Source: Coccinella septempunctata (taxonomy: Eukaryota; Arthropoda; Insecta; Coleoptera; Coccinellidae). Taken from it: DNA of 64,000 bases. The DNA lies in NCBI RefSeq assembly GCF_907165205.1, contig NC_058197.1:18065766-18129765 (forward strand), given 5' to 3'. This document shows positions 1 to 10,234 of this stretch, one piece after another (position 1 is the stretch's first letter; each line of letters starts with the position of its first letter). The notes beneath the pieces are model-generated. The model saw only the letters and a program-made list of their open reading frames with translations. It had not been told where the DNA came from and did no database searches. A program made the position numbers and the translations under genes.

Positions 1-1607
1 GCCATAGCAGCCGAAATAATATATGAAATTTTACAGGTGCCAATCAAGTTGATTCTGTTGATGGAAATTTACTAGTGCTGTCCATTAATTGAGAACAAAA
101 ACTGTCCACAAGAAGTCATTCATTTGTATTCCTTCTATTTTATTATAAACAAATGTATATGCATTGCTTTTTGTGACAAAACGTGTATTATTCCACGAAA
201 TAAAGAAAAAAATTGAAAAAACGAATGTTTTATTCTTCAAAATTACCCCACTAATGACTAGAGTTCGAAAAACGAACGTGTCTAGCGTAAAATAGAAACG
301 CCCTGAAAATTCAGAAATAGGCAACACATCATACACCTTCATGTATGTTTGGTTGCCTACCCAACATATCAGGCGGCCCCTTAAAAATTCGAAAATAGGC
401 AACACACAATACACCATCATGTATGATTGGTTGCCTACGCAACATATCAGGCGCTGCTCCTGATACCTCCTCGCTCTCCTGTGATCCTAATACAAATTCC
501 AAATTTTAGAAGAATTGTACCTCAAGAATTACACAAAAATGGAATTTTGTATCAGGATCACATGAGAGCGAGGAGGTATCCGGAGTATCAGGCGGCCCCT
601 TAAAAATTCGGAAATAGGCAACACACAATACACCAACCGTGCATGTTTGGTTGCCTACCCCTCGTATCAGGCGCTGCTCCGGATACCTCCTCGCTCTCCT
701 GTGATCCTAATACAAAATCCGACTTTTGTATCATTCTTGGGTCATGAATCTCCGAAAATTTGGATTTTGTATTAGGATCACAGGAGAGCGAGGAGGTATC
801 CGGAGCAGCGCCTGATACGTGGGGTAGGCAACCAAACATGCACGGTTGGTGTATTGTGTGTTGCCTATTTCCGAAATTTTAAGGGGCCGCCTGATACTCC
901 GGATACCTCCTCGCTCTCATGTGATCCTGATACAAAATTCCATTTTTGTGTAATTCTTGAGGCACAATTCTTCTAAAATTCGGAATTTGTATTAGGATCA
1001 CAGGAGAGCGAGGAGGTATTAGGAGCAGCGCCTGATATGTTGGGTAGGCAACCAATCATACATGATGGTGTATTGTGTGTTGCCTATTTTCGAATTTTTA
1101 AGGGGCCGCCTGATACTCCGGATACCTCCTCGCTTTCCTGTGATCCTGATACAAAATTCCATTTTTGTGTAATTCTTCAGGTACCAATGATAGAAAATTT
1201 TTATTTTTTTCGGAATTTCGAGGAGGTATCAGAAGCAGCTCCTTAAGTTAGGCAACCAAACATACATGAAGGTGTATGATGTGTTGCCTATTTCTGAATT
1301 TTCAGGGCGTTTCTATTTTACGCTAGACACGTTCGTTTTTCGAACTCTAGTCATTAGTGGGGTAATTTTGAAGAATAAAACATTCGTTTTTTCAATTTTT
1401 TTCTTTATTTCGTGGAATAATACAGTTTTTGTCACAAAAAGCAATGCATATAGATATGTTTATAATAAAATAGAAGGAATACAAATGAATGACTTCTTGT
1501 GGACAGTTTTTGTTCTCAATTAATGGACAGCACTAGTAAATTTCCATCAACAGAATCAACTTGATTGGCACCTGTAAAATTTCATATATTATTTCGGCTG
1601 CTATGGC
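1..1607. repeat. Large imperfect palindrome (fold-back/hairpin element)
   Basis: The first ~20 bases are the reverse complement of the bases ending at 1607, and long matching stretches continue inward (for example 61-320 against 1300-1545). The inner core folds around about position 743. The right arm is about 120 bp longer, so the arms are not symmetric. The arms contain several copies, in both orientations, of a ~70 bp module with the recurring string CAGGCGCTGCTCC followed by ATACCTCCTCGCTCTC. Short ORFs in the two arms (85-420 on minus, 1266-1523 on plus) are mirror copies of one another and look non-coding. The left boundary is at or beyond the window edge, so a target duplication cannot be checked. 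Fold-back elements or an arrangement of nested small TIR elements are both possible. Confidence 0.8.
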
Positions 1608-2239
1608 CTCTACCAAAGTTTCAGCCCTTCAAAGGGGCGTAAAACGAAAAATAATTCACTTGAAGAAGAACCGATTGCAGTTTCTGGTAGAGAATAGCCT
1701 AATTAATCTATATTTCGAATTTCAAGACGATACGAAAAAAAAAGTATTTTCGGCCAAAATTTTTCATGATGTATAGCCTTGCGTTTTTTTCGATCGGAAT
1801 CAAAAATCCAACTTTTAGATATCGAAGTGCCGTACATGTTTTCTGGATAATTCGAGGTCCCTGATTCCAAATCTGAGCTCAGTTTTGACGAAAAAAATTT
1901 ATTCCGGCTGCTAGGGCCCACCAAAGTTTCAGCCCTTCAAAGGGGCGTAAAACGAAAAATAATTCACTTGAAGAAGAACCGATTGAAGTTTCTGGTAGAG
2001 AATAGCCTAATTAATCTATATTTCGAATTTCAAGACGATACGAGAAAAAAAGTATTTTTGGCCAAAATTTTTCATGATGTATAGTCTTGCGTTTTTTTCG
2101 ATGGGAATCAAAAATCCAACTTTTAGATATCGAAGTGCCGTACATGTTTTCTGGATAATTCGAGGTCCCTGATTTCAAATCTGAGCTCAGTTTTGACGAA
2201 AAAAATTTATTCTGGCTGCTAGGGCCTACCAAAATTTCA
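1596..2239. repeat. ~307 bp tandem satellite, two units plus start of a third
   Basis: The string GGCTGCTAGGGCC followed by CAAAGTTTCAGCCC recurs about 307 bp apart (around 1600, 1907 and 2214). The two full units are nearly identical over their whole length. The third unit stops shortly after its start, where the (TG)n tract begins. The outer end of the 1.6 kb palindrome overlaps the start of the first unit. Minus-strand ORFs of 73 codons, one per unit, are by-products of the repeat. Confidence 0.85.
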
Positions 2240-2396
2240 GTGTGTGTGCGTGTGTGTGTGTGTGGTGCAGGGTGTGTGTCGTGTGTCGAGTGTCGATTGT
2301 GCGGCGTGTGTGTGGGGTGTGTGTGTGTGGTGTGTGTGTGGGGTGTGTGTGTGGGGTGGGTGTGTGTGTGGGGTGTGTGTGTGAGGTGTGTGTGTG

Positions 2397-2455
<59 letters not shown>

Positions 2456-2460
2456 GTGCG

Positions 2461-2491
<31 letters not shown>

Positions 2492-2541
2492 TGGGTGGGG
2501 TGTGTGGGTGGGGTGTGTGTGTGTGTGTGTGTCTGTGTGTG

Positions 2542-2574
<33 letters not shown>

Positions 2575-2638
2575 GGTGGGGTGTGTGGGTGGGGTGTGTG
2601 TGTGTGTGTGTGGTGTGCGTGGGTGGGGTGTGTGGGTG

Positions 2639-2722
<84 letters not shown>

Positions 2723-3099
2723 TGTGGTGTGTGTGTGTGTGTGTGGTGTGCGTCTGTGTGGGGTGGGTTTGTGTGGCGTTTGTGTATGGGGTGGGTGTGT
2801 GTGAGTGTTAGCGCGCGCGCGTGTGTGTGTGTGTGTGTGTGTGTGGGGTGTGTGAGGGATTTGTAGGGTGTGTGTGTCGTGTGTCGAGTGTCAGGTGTCG
2901 AGTGTCAGGTGTCGAGTGTCGAGTGTCAAGTGTCGAGTGTCGAGTGTCGAGTGTCGAGTGTCGAGTGTCAAGTGTCGAGTGTCGAGTGTCGGGTGTCGAG
3001 TGTGCGGCGTGTGAGTGTGGTGTGTGTGTGTGTGTGTCTGTGTGTGGTGTGCGTCTGTGTGGGGTGGGGTGTGTGTGGCGTTTGTGTATGGGGTGTGTG

Positions 3100-3155
<56 letters not shown>

Positions 3156-3180
3156 CGCGTGTGAGGGGGGGGAGTTATTG
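2240..3180. repeat. Long (TG)n / (TGTGGGG) microsatellite tract
   Basis: About 0.95 kb is almost entirely TG dinucleotide with interspersed GTGGGG variants and a few (GC)n runs (2811-2820, 3147-3158). It interrupts a satellite monomer: the sequence before it ends in TTTCAG and that after resumes at CCTTCAAAGGGGCG, which are adjacent in the uninterrupted units. Reading frames rich in Cys/Val/Gly or His/Thr across this tract are repeat artefacts. Confidence 0.95.
2877..3003. repeat. 8-bp minisatellite (GTGTCGAG)n inside the TG tract
   Basis: About fifteen copies of GTGTCGAG with variants GTGTCAAG and GTGTCAGG. A single copy-like string (GTGTCGAGTGTCG) also occurs near 2281, suggesting local amplification from a variant TG repeat. 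Confidence 0.9.
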
Positions 3181-3194
3181 CCTTCCAATTTGTC

Positions 3195-3465
3195 ATACCT
3201 TCAAAGGGGCGTAAAACGAAAAAAAATTCACTTGAAGAAGAACCGATTGCAGTTTCTGGTAGAGAAGAGCCTAATTAAACTATATTTTGAATTTCAAGAC
3301 GATACGAAAAAAAAAGTATTTTCGACCAAAATTTTCCATGATGTATAGCATTGCGTTTTTTTCGATCGGAATCAAAAATCCAACTTTTAGATATTGAAGT
3401 GCCGTACATGTTTTCTGGATAATTCTCTGATTCCAAATCTGAGCTCAGTTTTGACGAAAATCTAT
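3195..3465. repeat. Third unit of the ~307 bp satellite, 3' part
   Basis: It resumes at CCTTCAAAGGGGCG and matches 1626-1890 closely, with a small deletion near 3425. Homology fades after about 3465. Confidence 0.85.
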
Positions 3466-4954
3466 TTTGGCGAAGAAACGAAAAAAATTCACATAAAGAC
3501 GAAGATTGAGAATTGTTTAATGAATCTATGGGTCTGTATGGTCTCAGAGAAGAAAGTATGCAACATACGCCAATAAAAAGGTGGATAAACTACCCCAACC
3601 ACACCTCCTAGCACCTTAATCCACCATAAATACGGTTAATTCCAATCCCTTCCAATTTACTGACCATCGCCGCTAATTCCTACTCCGAAAAAGGCCTTTC
3701 TTCCCCATACACATCCCAAGAAACCCCTAATTCGTGGATGGGTAAGAAACGGAGGCTCATTCTGAAAATAATTCAGACTGTAAAAGGTTGCACTCCGAAT
3801 CTTCCCGTAGCGCTGGAACAGCAGAGAACGGGAAATTGGGGAAGTTAAACGATGCGGTTGGGAAAACGGAAAAGCTATCACGTGGTTTGGAGGAAATGTA
3901 CCATTTCGTCCGTCACCGGGGCCTTGTCCCTGGGAATTGTCTGGAATTGGGGGTTTGGAAGCGGAGGAACACCTTCAGTTAAACGACTGATCAACACTAC
4001 GATAGGAAATTGCAAGATGAAAAGTTCAATAATGGATTCACTTTTTTCTCCTTATCTCTTGATATACTTGTTCTTTTCGGGGATTATTCACTACATAATT
4101 AAATCAACAGAAAAGGTGAAAGAAGCAAAAAAAAGTCAACAAAACGAAACCTTGACTGAGCAAAAGGTATTGACCAGAAAAAATAAACGAACAATCTGAA
4201 ATTCATGATGGAAGATTTTTGAATGTGAAGATGTAGATTGAGGGGATATCTACAGATTTAAAGAAGACCAATATCCACGAGATACTGTGAAAATTTTCAA
4301 ATGATTCTACGTACGCTAGCATGAGTTAATCCGTCTTTCATCAACACTTGTTGCCGTCTGAAATTAATCCCTTATGACCCCATTAATCTCAACGCATAAC
4401 AGAATATTCGGAGGGCACTATCATCCCCACGTAAAAGACGTTAAACCATTCCATATCTCGCACACGACCGTCTTACCATCCAGATCATGCAATAACGTCG
4501 GGAATGACGCGATTTATTTTAATCTAGGTAATCTCTGGCCTACCCGAAATATAGCCGTATAAATTCGCGGAGAACAGTCCGCTAGCCCCGCGGGACCACC
4601 AACATACCAACTACCAATTTAATATATGCGCTAACTATTAAACGTCCCAGTAATTGCATCCACGCTCTTTATCCTCCGGTTTTATCTCCGGACTCTACGA
4701 ATTTCGGCCGGTACAAACATGCGAGGGTAGTTTATTGGACGTAAATATCCTTTGTGCGACGTAATAGAGTTGTAGCTGTGTATGTATGGCGTAGTTCGGA
4801 ACTGGTCGGGCAATCACAGCTGCAACTGAACAGAAAGTTCTATCTGTAACAACTCCCTAACAAGTGGATTCACTTCGTTTTTCTCCTACAAGTACCTGAT
4901 TACCTTGCGGACAAGTGTATTTAGGCTCTGATTTTTTTCAAAAGTAGGTAGAAG
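3466..4954. other. No gene seen
   Basis: Mixed AT-rich sequence. The short ORFs here (60-115 codons) overlap each other on both strands and show no recognisable domain or splice context. It may be intergenic or an intron of the K2P gene, whose earlier exons were not found. Confidence 0.5.
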
Positions 4955-5236
4955 TTCAATATTTTATAACAATTTTTGAAGAAACGACTTATTTTGATGA
5001 CATCTACCTTCTGTTAAAAAAAAGCCTCACCTCTGAAGATACCCTGATATTGTCGCCGCGTACATAATACATTTCAAAATTGAATTTCTCCACCCCGATC
5101 CCCATCCATCTCCCTCGCGTTCCCGTCAAAAGTCAATTAAAATCAATTCGACAAATTGCCGGAGAATCCATCCATCCGGCCCGAAGGACCATCGATTTTT
5201 TCTCTCGCTGGAAATTGGCCTAATTAAAGTTAACGC
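4955..5236. repeat. Dispersed repeat, copy 1 of the 4955/15985 pair
   Basis: About 280 bp that align with 15985-16259. The best part runs from GAAGATACCCTGATATTGTC to CCTAATTAAAGTTAAC, with scattered substitutions (roughly nine in ten bases agree by eye). The first ~70 bp also resemble 49117-49197. No TIRs were recognised. Short ORFs on both strands here are not supported. Confidence 0.75.
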
Positions 5237-5904
5237 CATACCGTGGAACTTTTTAATGCGCCAAAGGGTTGGAAATGAGGGGGGGGCGGAGAAAATGGGG
5301 CGAAACGTCGGAGCACAAGGACCCTTCATCTTCGAACGGGAGCGACAAGTGATTTTCGCCGAGCATTTTTCACGCCCCCGTGGCTGAATACGTTCGAATT
5401 CCGACGTCTACACGTCTCGCGTAATTGGAAATTAGCCGGGGTATCGAAGTGACAAGAGTCGTCTTTACGGGGGGGTCGGAGGGGGCAAGTTATGGGTTTC
5501 GCGGGTCGCCAAAGTTTCAAAGTTTGTTCGAAACAATCTTAATTTTTTTTTAGGCGAGAGCGGAAAAATATGATTTTCTTTTATCTCTTCTTCTCTTCCG
5601 GGGTCTCTTCCAAGTTGTGAGTTATAACTTTCATTACTTCCTTGAGTGGCGATTATTACGGTGGGTAACCATGTTGATTTATTTTTCCCGGTTCTGTGTT
5701 ACGTCGCGACATTTTTGTTTACAAGTTTGCCGGTTTGTCGTATGAATCGAGCCAATTTTTTCGCTCGGGTAATGAGGTTTTTTTTTAATTCTTGGCGTTG
5801 GTTTCGATGCGAATAGGAAGATGAGTGGTTAGTTCTTTTGAGAATTAAAACGTGCAGAATTAGAGTGTTTAAATTATTCGAGATATCACAAACAATATTC
5901 ACAA
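5237..5904. other. No gene seen
   Basis: A locally GC-richer patch (5280-5480) is followed by AT-rich sequence. Neither holds a convincing coding exon, repeat or RNA gene. Confidence 0.45.
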
Positions 5905-7130
5905 CTTGTGAACGAAGATCCTTTTGGACCTACAGTTAAGCTATATTATCCTACTTCGCACATACTTGATCTGCCTCCCCTATATCTACATGTGAGGAAA
6001 TGTAACCTTCCAGAAGCAATAAGAATATCCCTTAATAGGAATCTCTTACCAGGGAAACTGGGTTGGACATATGAAGATATTGTGAATCAACTGGAGTCAA
6101 AACTCTTGCCAAAACCATCGGATATGTCATGCCAATCATCTTTGATTTCGAAACGCCCTTTGAAACGGTCATAGCTGACCGTCCTAGTGCAATCAGTTTC
6201 GTAAATCGTCATCCACGTGGTTTACTGATGGATCAAAATCAGAAAGGGGCACTGGCATTGGCGAATATGGACCTTAACTGAGTGTCTCTAAAGCCCTAGG
6301 AAGTGAACTCTCTATCTTACAGACCTAGACACTGGCTGTTTACGTATGCGCTCAGGAGTGTCTTGAAATGTATCTCAAAGGGGGTCTATATCACCACAAA
6401 TAGCTAGGCCACTCTGAGGCCTTTGGAATCACACTGCCAGGGATCTCTGCTGACATGGGAATGCCGCAATACCATAAAGCAACTGGCCAGAGACAACAAA
6501 GTGACTCTACTATGGGTACAAGGGCATTATGGTGTTGAAGGAAATGATAAAGTCGATGAACTTGCAGAAAGAGCATCAAGGTTAAAACCTGCTGGACCTG
6601 AGCCTTTCTGTGGGCTCAAAAAACCAATATAACGCAGCTACCCAACAATGGGAGTTGAACAACAGAATAACCTTCTGGAGAAACACTTCTGGACTTACTC
6701 AGTCAAAGAAATTAGTGATGATTTCACCGACCTACACCAAAAAACTGCTAAAGCTGTCACGAGCTGAGCTTTGGGTGATGGTGGGACTACTGACAGGGCA
6801 CTGTCATCGGTACAAATATCACTTGTACCGTATGGGAAAGTCAGCAGATGAGATCTGTAGGCTCTGTGGATCAGAAGCAGAAACAGCTGAACACATGGTA
6901 TGCAAGTGTTCAGAGCTGGCTGGCCTAAGAACCACTCATATGGGGAAACCTGTCCTGGATACTCACGAAGTAACGACAAGGCCTCTAAGGATGTTGTCGG
7001 TTTTATCAACACCATTGACGACCTCCTTGGGTTCCTATGAATGAGTAGGGTAGAGAACAAGAGGTCTACATGGTCGCAGTTCCCGAAAAGCTTACCAAGC
7101 CACAACGACCCCAGTTCAAATAATAATAAC
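5905..7130 (+). mobile_element. 5'-truncated I-like LINE remnant (RNase H and 3' end)
   Basis: The remnant reads in broken frames. A ribonuclease H core is visible as a FTDGS-type string near 6220 and as QGHYGVEGNDKVDELA near 6520-6575. It is followed by the C-terminal LINE segment with a CRLCGS...EH...C knuckle near 6850-6910. Stops and frameshifts interrupt it between 6174 and 6423 and again near 6610. It ends in an AATAATAATAACAATAAT tail. RNase H together with a TAA-rich tail is characteristic of I-clade non-LTR retrotransposons; the clade is inferred. A second copy lies at 58985-59845. It is not functional in this state. Confidence 0.85.
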
Positions 7131-7297
7131 AATAATCCTACCTCGAACTGAACTTGGCTGCAGAATGCAGATGTTCACTATTGTCTAAAAATATGTTAAA
7201 ATGGAGCTGAGCGATTTAATGCGAGTACCAAAGAGAACTCAATGAAATAAGGAAAAAATTATGAGTGTATGTAGAGTAACTAAGAACTAATATCTAA

Positions 7298-7431
7298 GGC
7301 CCAGTTGCAGGAAAGTCTATTAAGATTTGATGTCCCATCAAAATTTAAAACTGTCATTTTTGAAGGGGAAAATAGAGGATTAAGATTTTAATGAAGTATT
7401 AAATTTAAATGGACTTTCCTGCAACTGGACG
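7298..7431. mobile_element. 134-bp MITE with TAA target duplication
   Basis: The left end GGCCCAGTTGCAGGAAAGTC matches the right end read in reverse complement at 18 of 20 positions. TAA flanks both sides (7295-7297 and 7432-7434). A 3-bp TAA duplication and a GGCCC-type end fit PIF/Harbinger-derived MITEs. A diverged relative appears at 37019-37113. Confidence 0.85.
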
Positions 7432-7434
7432 TAA

Positions 7435-7969
7435 GAAACCAATTCAATTGGCAGACTGCTTGCACGTTTCTGCCTTCTACCCTTGAGATTGGTCCGTTTC
7501 TTAGCTACTAATTCTCAGTTACCCTGCAGAAACTCACCATAAGTAGAGACTTCCTTGTAGATGGCAACCTTTTCCTAAACACTCATCGAAAACTTTCCGT
7601 CAATCGATACAAGTCGTTTTTTCCACCCTCAGAGCGTCACGTGCGAATAAATAATGCGCCATTAAAGATAAACTTTCGGATTAGATAATAGGGTGGGCGG
7701 AATACATTCAGGTCCCAACCGCTAACTAATTAAGCCGATCAATGGATCTGCCGCCGGGTTGAAACACTGAATTATTAACAGATCAATTGAGCTTTACCGG
7801 GCGCATCTACCACCGCTCTTGTTGACCGACGATAAAAGCCCTGCCATTAGCAGTTTTTGATATGCGGTTTAGCGTACAATTCGTTTCGACGGCTTGCTGT
7901 AAACTAACGGAAATATGGCCACACTGTATAACATGTTCCAATTAACCAAAAAACCTCCTTTTGTTTCAG
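7435..7969. other. Non-coding stretch before the K2P exon (probable intron end)
   Basis: No exon was recognised. The last bases (CTCCTTTTGTTTCAG, ending 7969) form a good splice acceptor for the K2P exon, so at least the right part is intron. Confidence 0.5.
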
Positions 7970-8754
7970 GATACGGCAGCATAGCACCGAAGACCAGCTT
8001 AGGCAAAATCGTAACCATGATATACGCCCTGTTCGGCATACCCCTCACCCTCTTGTACCTCTCCAGCATAGGCTCGATCCTCAGCAGGGTGGCCAGGGGC
8101 GTATTCTCGAGGGCCCTCTGCTGCTGCCTCTGCTCCAACTGCGGCTACTGCTGCTACGACGAGAAGAAGATGCTGGAGAAGGAGAGACGTAAGAAGAGGA
8201 AACGACAACAGATGGAGATGCAACAGCAGTTAGGGCTGCAAGAACCGTTCTACGTCAGATCCAACTCGACCTACACCAACAGCATCCACTCCCCCAGCAA
8301 GGAGGGGATGTTCAAGGAGCTGGACAACCTGAGCAACACCGACAACGAGTCCAGGATATCGATACACGGCTGCAGCATCCTGGCGCCCGTCCTCCTCTGT
8401 CTCTGCATGATGTTCATCTACATCTGCATCGGAACTTTCGTGTTGTTCCGCCTGGAGAACTGGTCGTTGCTGGACGGTTTCTACTTCTGCTTCATGAGCC
8501 TCACCACCATCGGCTTCGGCAACATGATACCCGGCAACGACCAGATGTTCCGCAGCAACTCCAACGCCACCATCTGGTTCTGCTCGGTCTACATCGTGAG
8601 CGGCATGGCGCTGACCGCCATGTGTTTCAACGTGGTCCACGACGAGATAGTGCACAGGCTGAGGCACCACCAGGAGAAGATGATGCCCAAGCTCAACTCC
8701 AACAGCTTCTCCGACGACGTCAACGCCACCGACCCTTACAACATGACCTCATGA
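7970..8754 (+). CDS. Two-pore-domain potassium channel (K2P), last coding exon
   Basis: This exon encodes the C-terminal two thirds of a K2P leak channel, which conducts K+ across the plasma membrane and helps set resting potential. It opens inside the first pore signature (G-YGSIAPKT), with the first Gly split by the intron. TM2 follows (IVTMIYALFGIPLTLLYL), then a Cys-rich and strongly basic cytoplasmic loop (KKMLEKERRKKRKRQ), TM3 (ILAPVLLCLCMMFIYICIG), the second pore with selectivity filter TTIGFG (about 8501-8523), TM4 (WFCSVYIVSGMALTAMCF) and a short tail ending in a TGA at 8752-8754. The upstream exons for TM1 and pore helix 1 were not found in 1-7969 and may lie outside the window. 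The exon is clearly GC-richer than its surroundings. It is not assigned to a named subfamily. Confidence 0.93.
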
Positions 8755-8958
8755 CAGTTCAACGTGAAGAATAGCAACTTTTACCATAGGAACCTAACGG
8801 AAGAGACGCTGGTCAGCACGGGCACGCCGACCTCCGCAGATCTGGGCCTGGAGAACGTGACCGCGTCCAAGATACCGGAGGTGCTGGAAGGGGTGGTTTT
8901 GACGGGGGTTTACACCCTGCCCGAAGAACCGGAGAACGAGGAGAATTCGGAAATGTAA
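8755..8958 (+). CDS. In-frame 67-codon extension after the K2P UGA stop (readthrough candidate)
   Basis: Directly after the K2P TGA, the same frame stays open for 67 codons to a TAA at 8956-8958. The stretch keeps the GC-rich coding look of the exon and encodes a hydrophilic, acidic tail ending PEEPENEENSEM. The stop context is TGA-C, known as the leakiest context in insects, where readthrough is common. Other explanations are a recent nonsense change, an assembly error, or a splice form that bypasses the TGA; no convincing donor/acceptor pair for the last was seen. Function is unknown. Confidence 0.5.
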   Translation, partial: QFNVKNSNFYHRNLTEETLVSTGTPTSADLGLENVTASKIPEVLEGVVLTGVYTLPEEPENEENSEM

Positions 8959-9854
8959 TCTCTAAGGCTTCGAGAAATCTTGCATGTACCTTGATGAGGT
9001 TCGAAAGGAGGATGTTACTTCGGAGTAGGTGGTAACTGAGGGATTTGGTTCTTTAAAATCGTTTCTGAAGCCACGAGATTTCAGGTTTACCTTCCAATGA
9101 ATCTATTTGAAGAGAGTGCTCGAGCTTCGAAATTTCAATCCTTTTTACCAGTCCAACAAATGATTTTGCACAGTTCTTTGGGAAGACCAGGTCCCAACTA
9201 TGATCATTTCAAACTTTGAGATCTCCAAATTACTCTACACTCGTGTATTCATGAGAAGAACTGTTAATTTTCAAATGAAGGCTACGATTCTTCGAAGTAT
9301 AAAACGATACATGTGTATTTCGTACATTTGAACTATAATTCTTGATTCAGTTACCGCCACTCTCTATCTCTATGAAGCACTCGTTTATTGTAAATAAAAG
9401 TTATCATAAATAAGTATATGAAGAATGAAACCCATAAGTATTCCGTTGAACTTGTGGACCTTCAGATTTCTTTAAATTGACCATATTGGACTGAATTGTG
9501 AACTAGTAATTGAAACTCTGATCTCATCACAAACTGTACAAGAAAAATTTGTAGAAACACCATAAAAATGAGCCAAATTTTCATTACGAACAAAGTATCA
9601 CTTATAGAAAAATAACAGGAGTTTCAATTATTAGATCCTTGCAAAATTATATCTAGAAAAATATTCTCAGAATATTTCTTTTCATGATATTATTGTAAAA
9701 TACTGATGTTGAATAAATATGTCCTTCAAACACGTATCAATTATTCCTTCGTCCCCTCAGCAGAAATTAAAAAACAATGAACAAAACTCAACCAAAATCG
9801 AAAGCTTTGCACTTGGCACATTTTAAATTTATCACCCAAAACGCCATCTCTCGA
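8959..9854 (+). other. Probable K2P 3' UTR and intergenic DNA
   Basis: No coding exon is seen. A polyadenylation signal AATAAA lies at 9393-9398, which would give a 3' UTR of about 0.45 kb. The remainder is AT-rich and featureless. Confidence 0.5.
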
Positions 9855-9882
9855 CGAAAGTGTTATGTGAATAACACTTTCG
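9855..9882. repeat. Short perfect hairpin
   Basis: CGAAAGTGTTAT pairs with ATAACACTTTCG around a 4-base centre. It sits just left of the CTCF-like hairpin at 9895-9938. Confidence 0.85.
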
Positions 9883-9894
9883 TGATATTCGGGT

Positions 9895-9938
9895 CCCCTA
9901 GAGGGCGCTTAGTTGTGAAATTAAGCGCCCTCTAGGGG
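9895..9938. promoter_or_regulatory. Perfect inverted pair of CTCF-like motifs (insulator candidate)
   Basis: A 17-bp arm, CCCCTAGAGGGCGCTTA (9895-9911), is repeated exactly in reverse complement at 9922-9938 with a 10-bp spacer. Each arm resembles the animal CTCF core (CC-x-C-x-AG-x-GGGCGC). The two motifs face each other, and the site lies between the K2P gene and the UBE2G1 start. The sequence shows the palindrome; the CTCF role is inferred. It could instead be the core of a small TIR element. Confidence 0.4.
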
Positions 9939-10234
9939 GCGGAAGCCGTTATAAAGCTAAAATTCTAGTTACAAAAAGAGAAACCGATAACAATCGTTAC
10001 AAAAAAACAGTAATCTGTACTGTTACAGTTTTCTTTACGATTTTTCGATTAGTACGTCTACCCAACGGCAGGTCCCGCTGCGTCATTAAACCTTAGCCAA
10101 GCGACGAACAATTCCGGAAATAACATATGTTTGGGTTTGATTTCAATGCTGCTAGAATTGAATTTACCAAGTCAACCGGCCATCTTTCTGAAGTGTTTGT
10201 TTCTCAATTTAGTTCAAAATTAAATCTGTAATTA

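Noticed and set aside
2240..3348. Long ORFs encoding Cys/Val/Gly-rich or His/Thr-rich proteins (up to 208 codons)
   Set aside because: They exist in several frames of a TG microsatellite because it lacks stop codons; there is no gene structure.
8230..8670. 146-codon minus ORF opposite the K2P exon
   Set aside because: Antisense shadow of a GC-rich coding exon.
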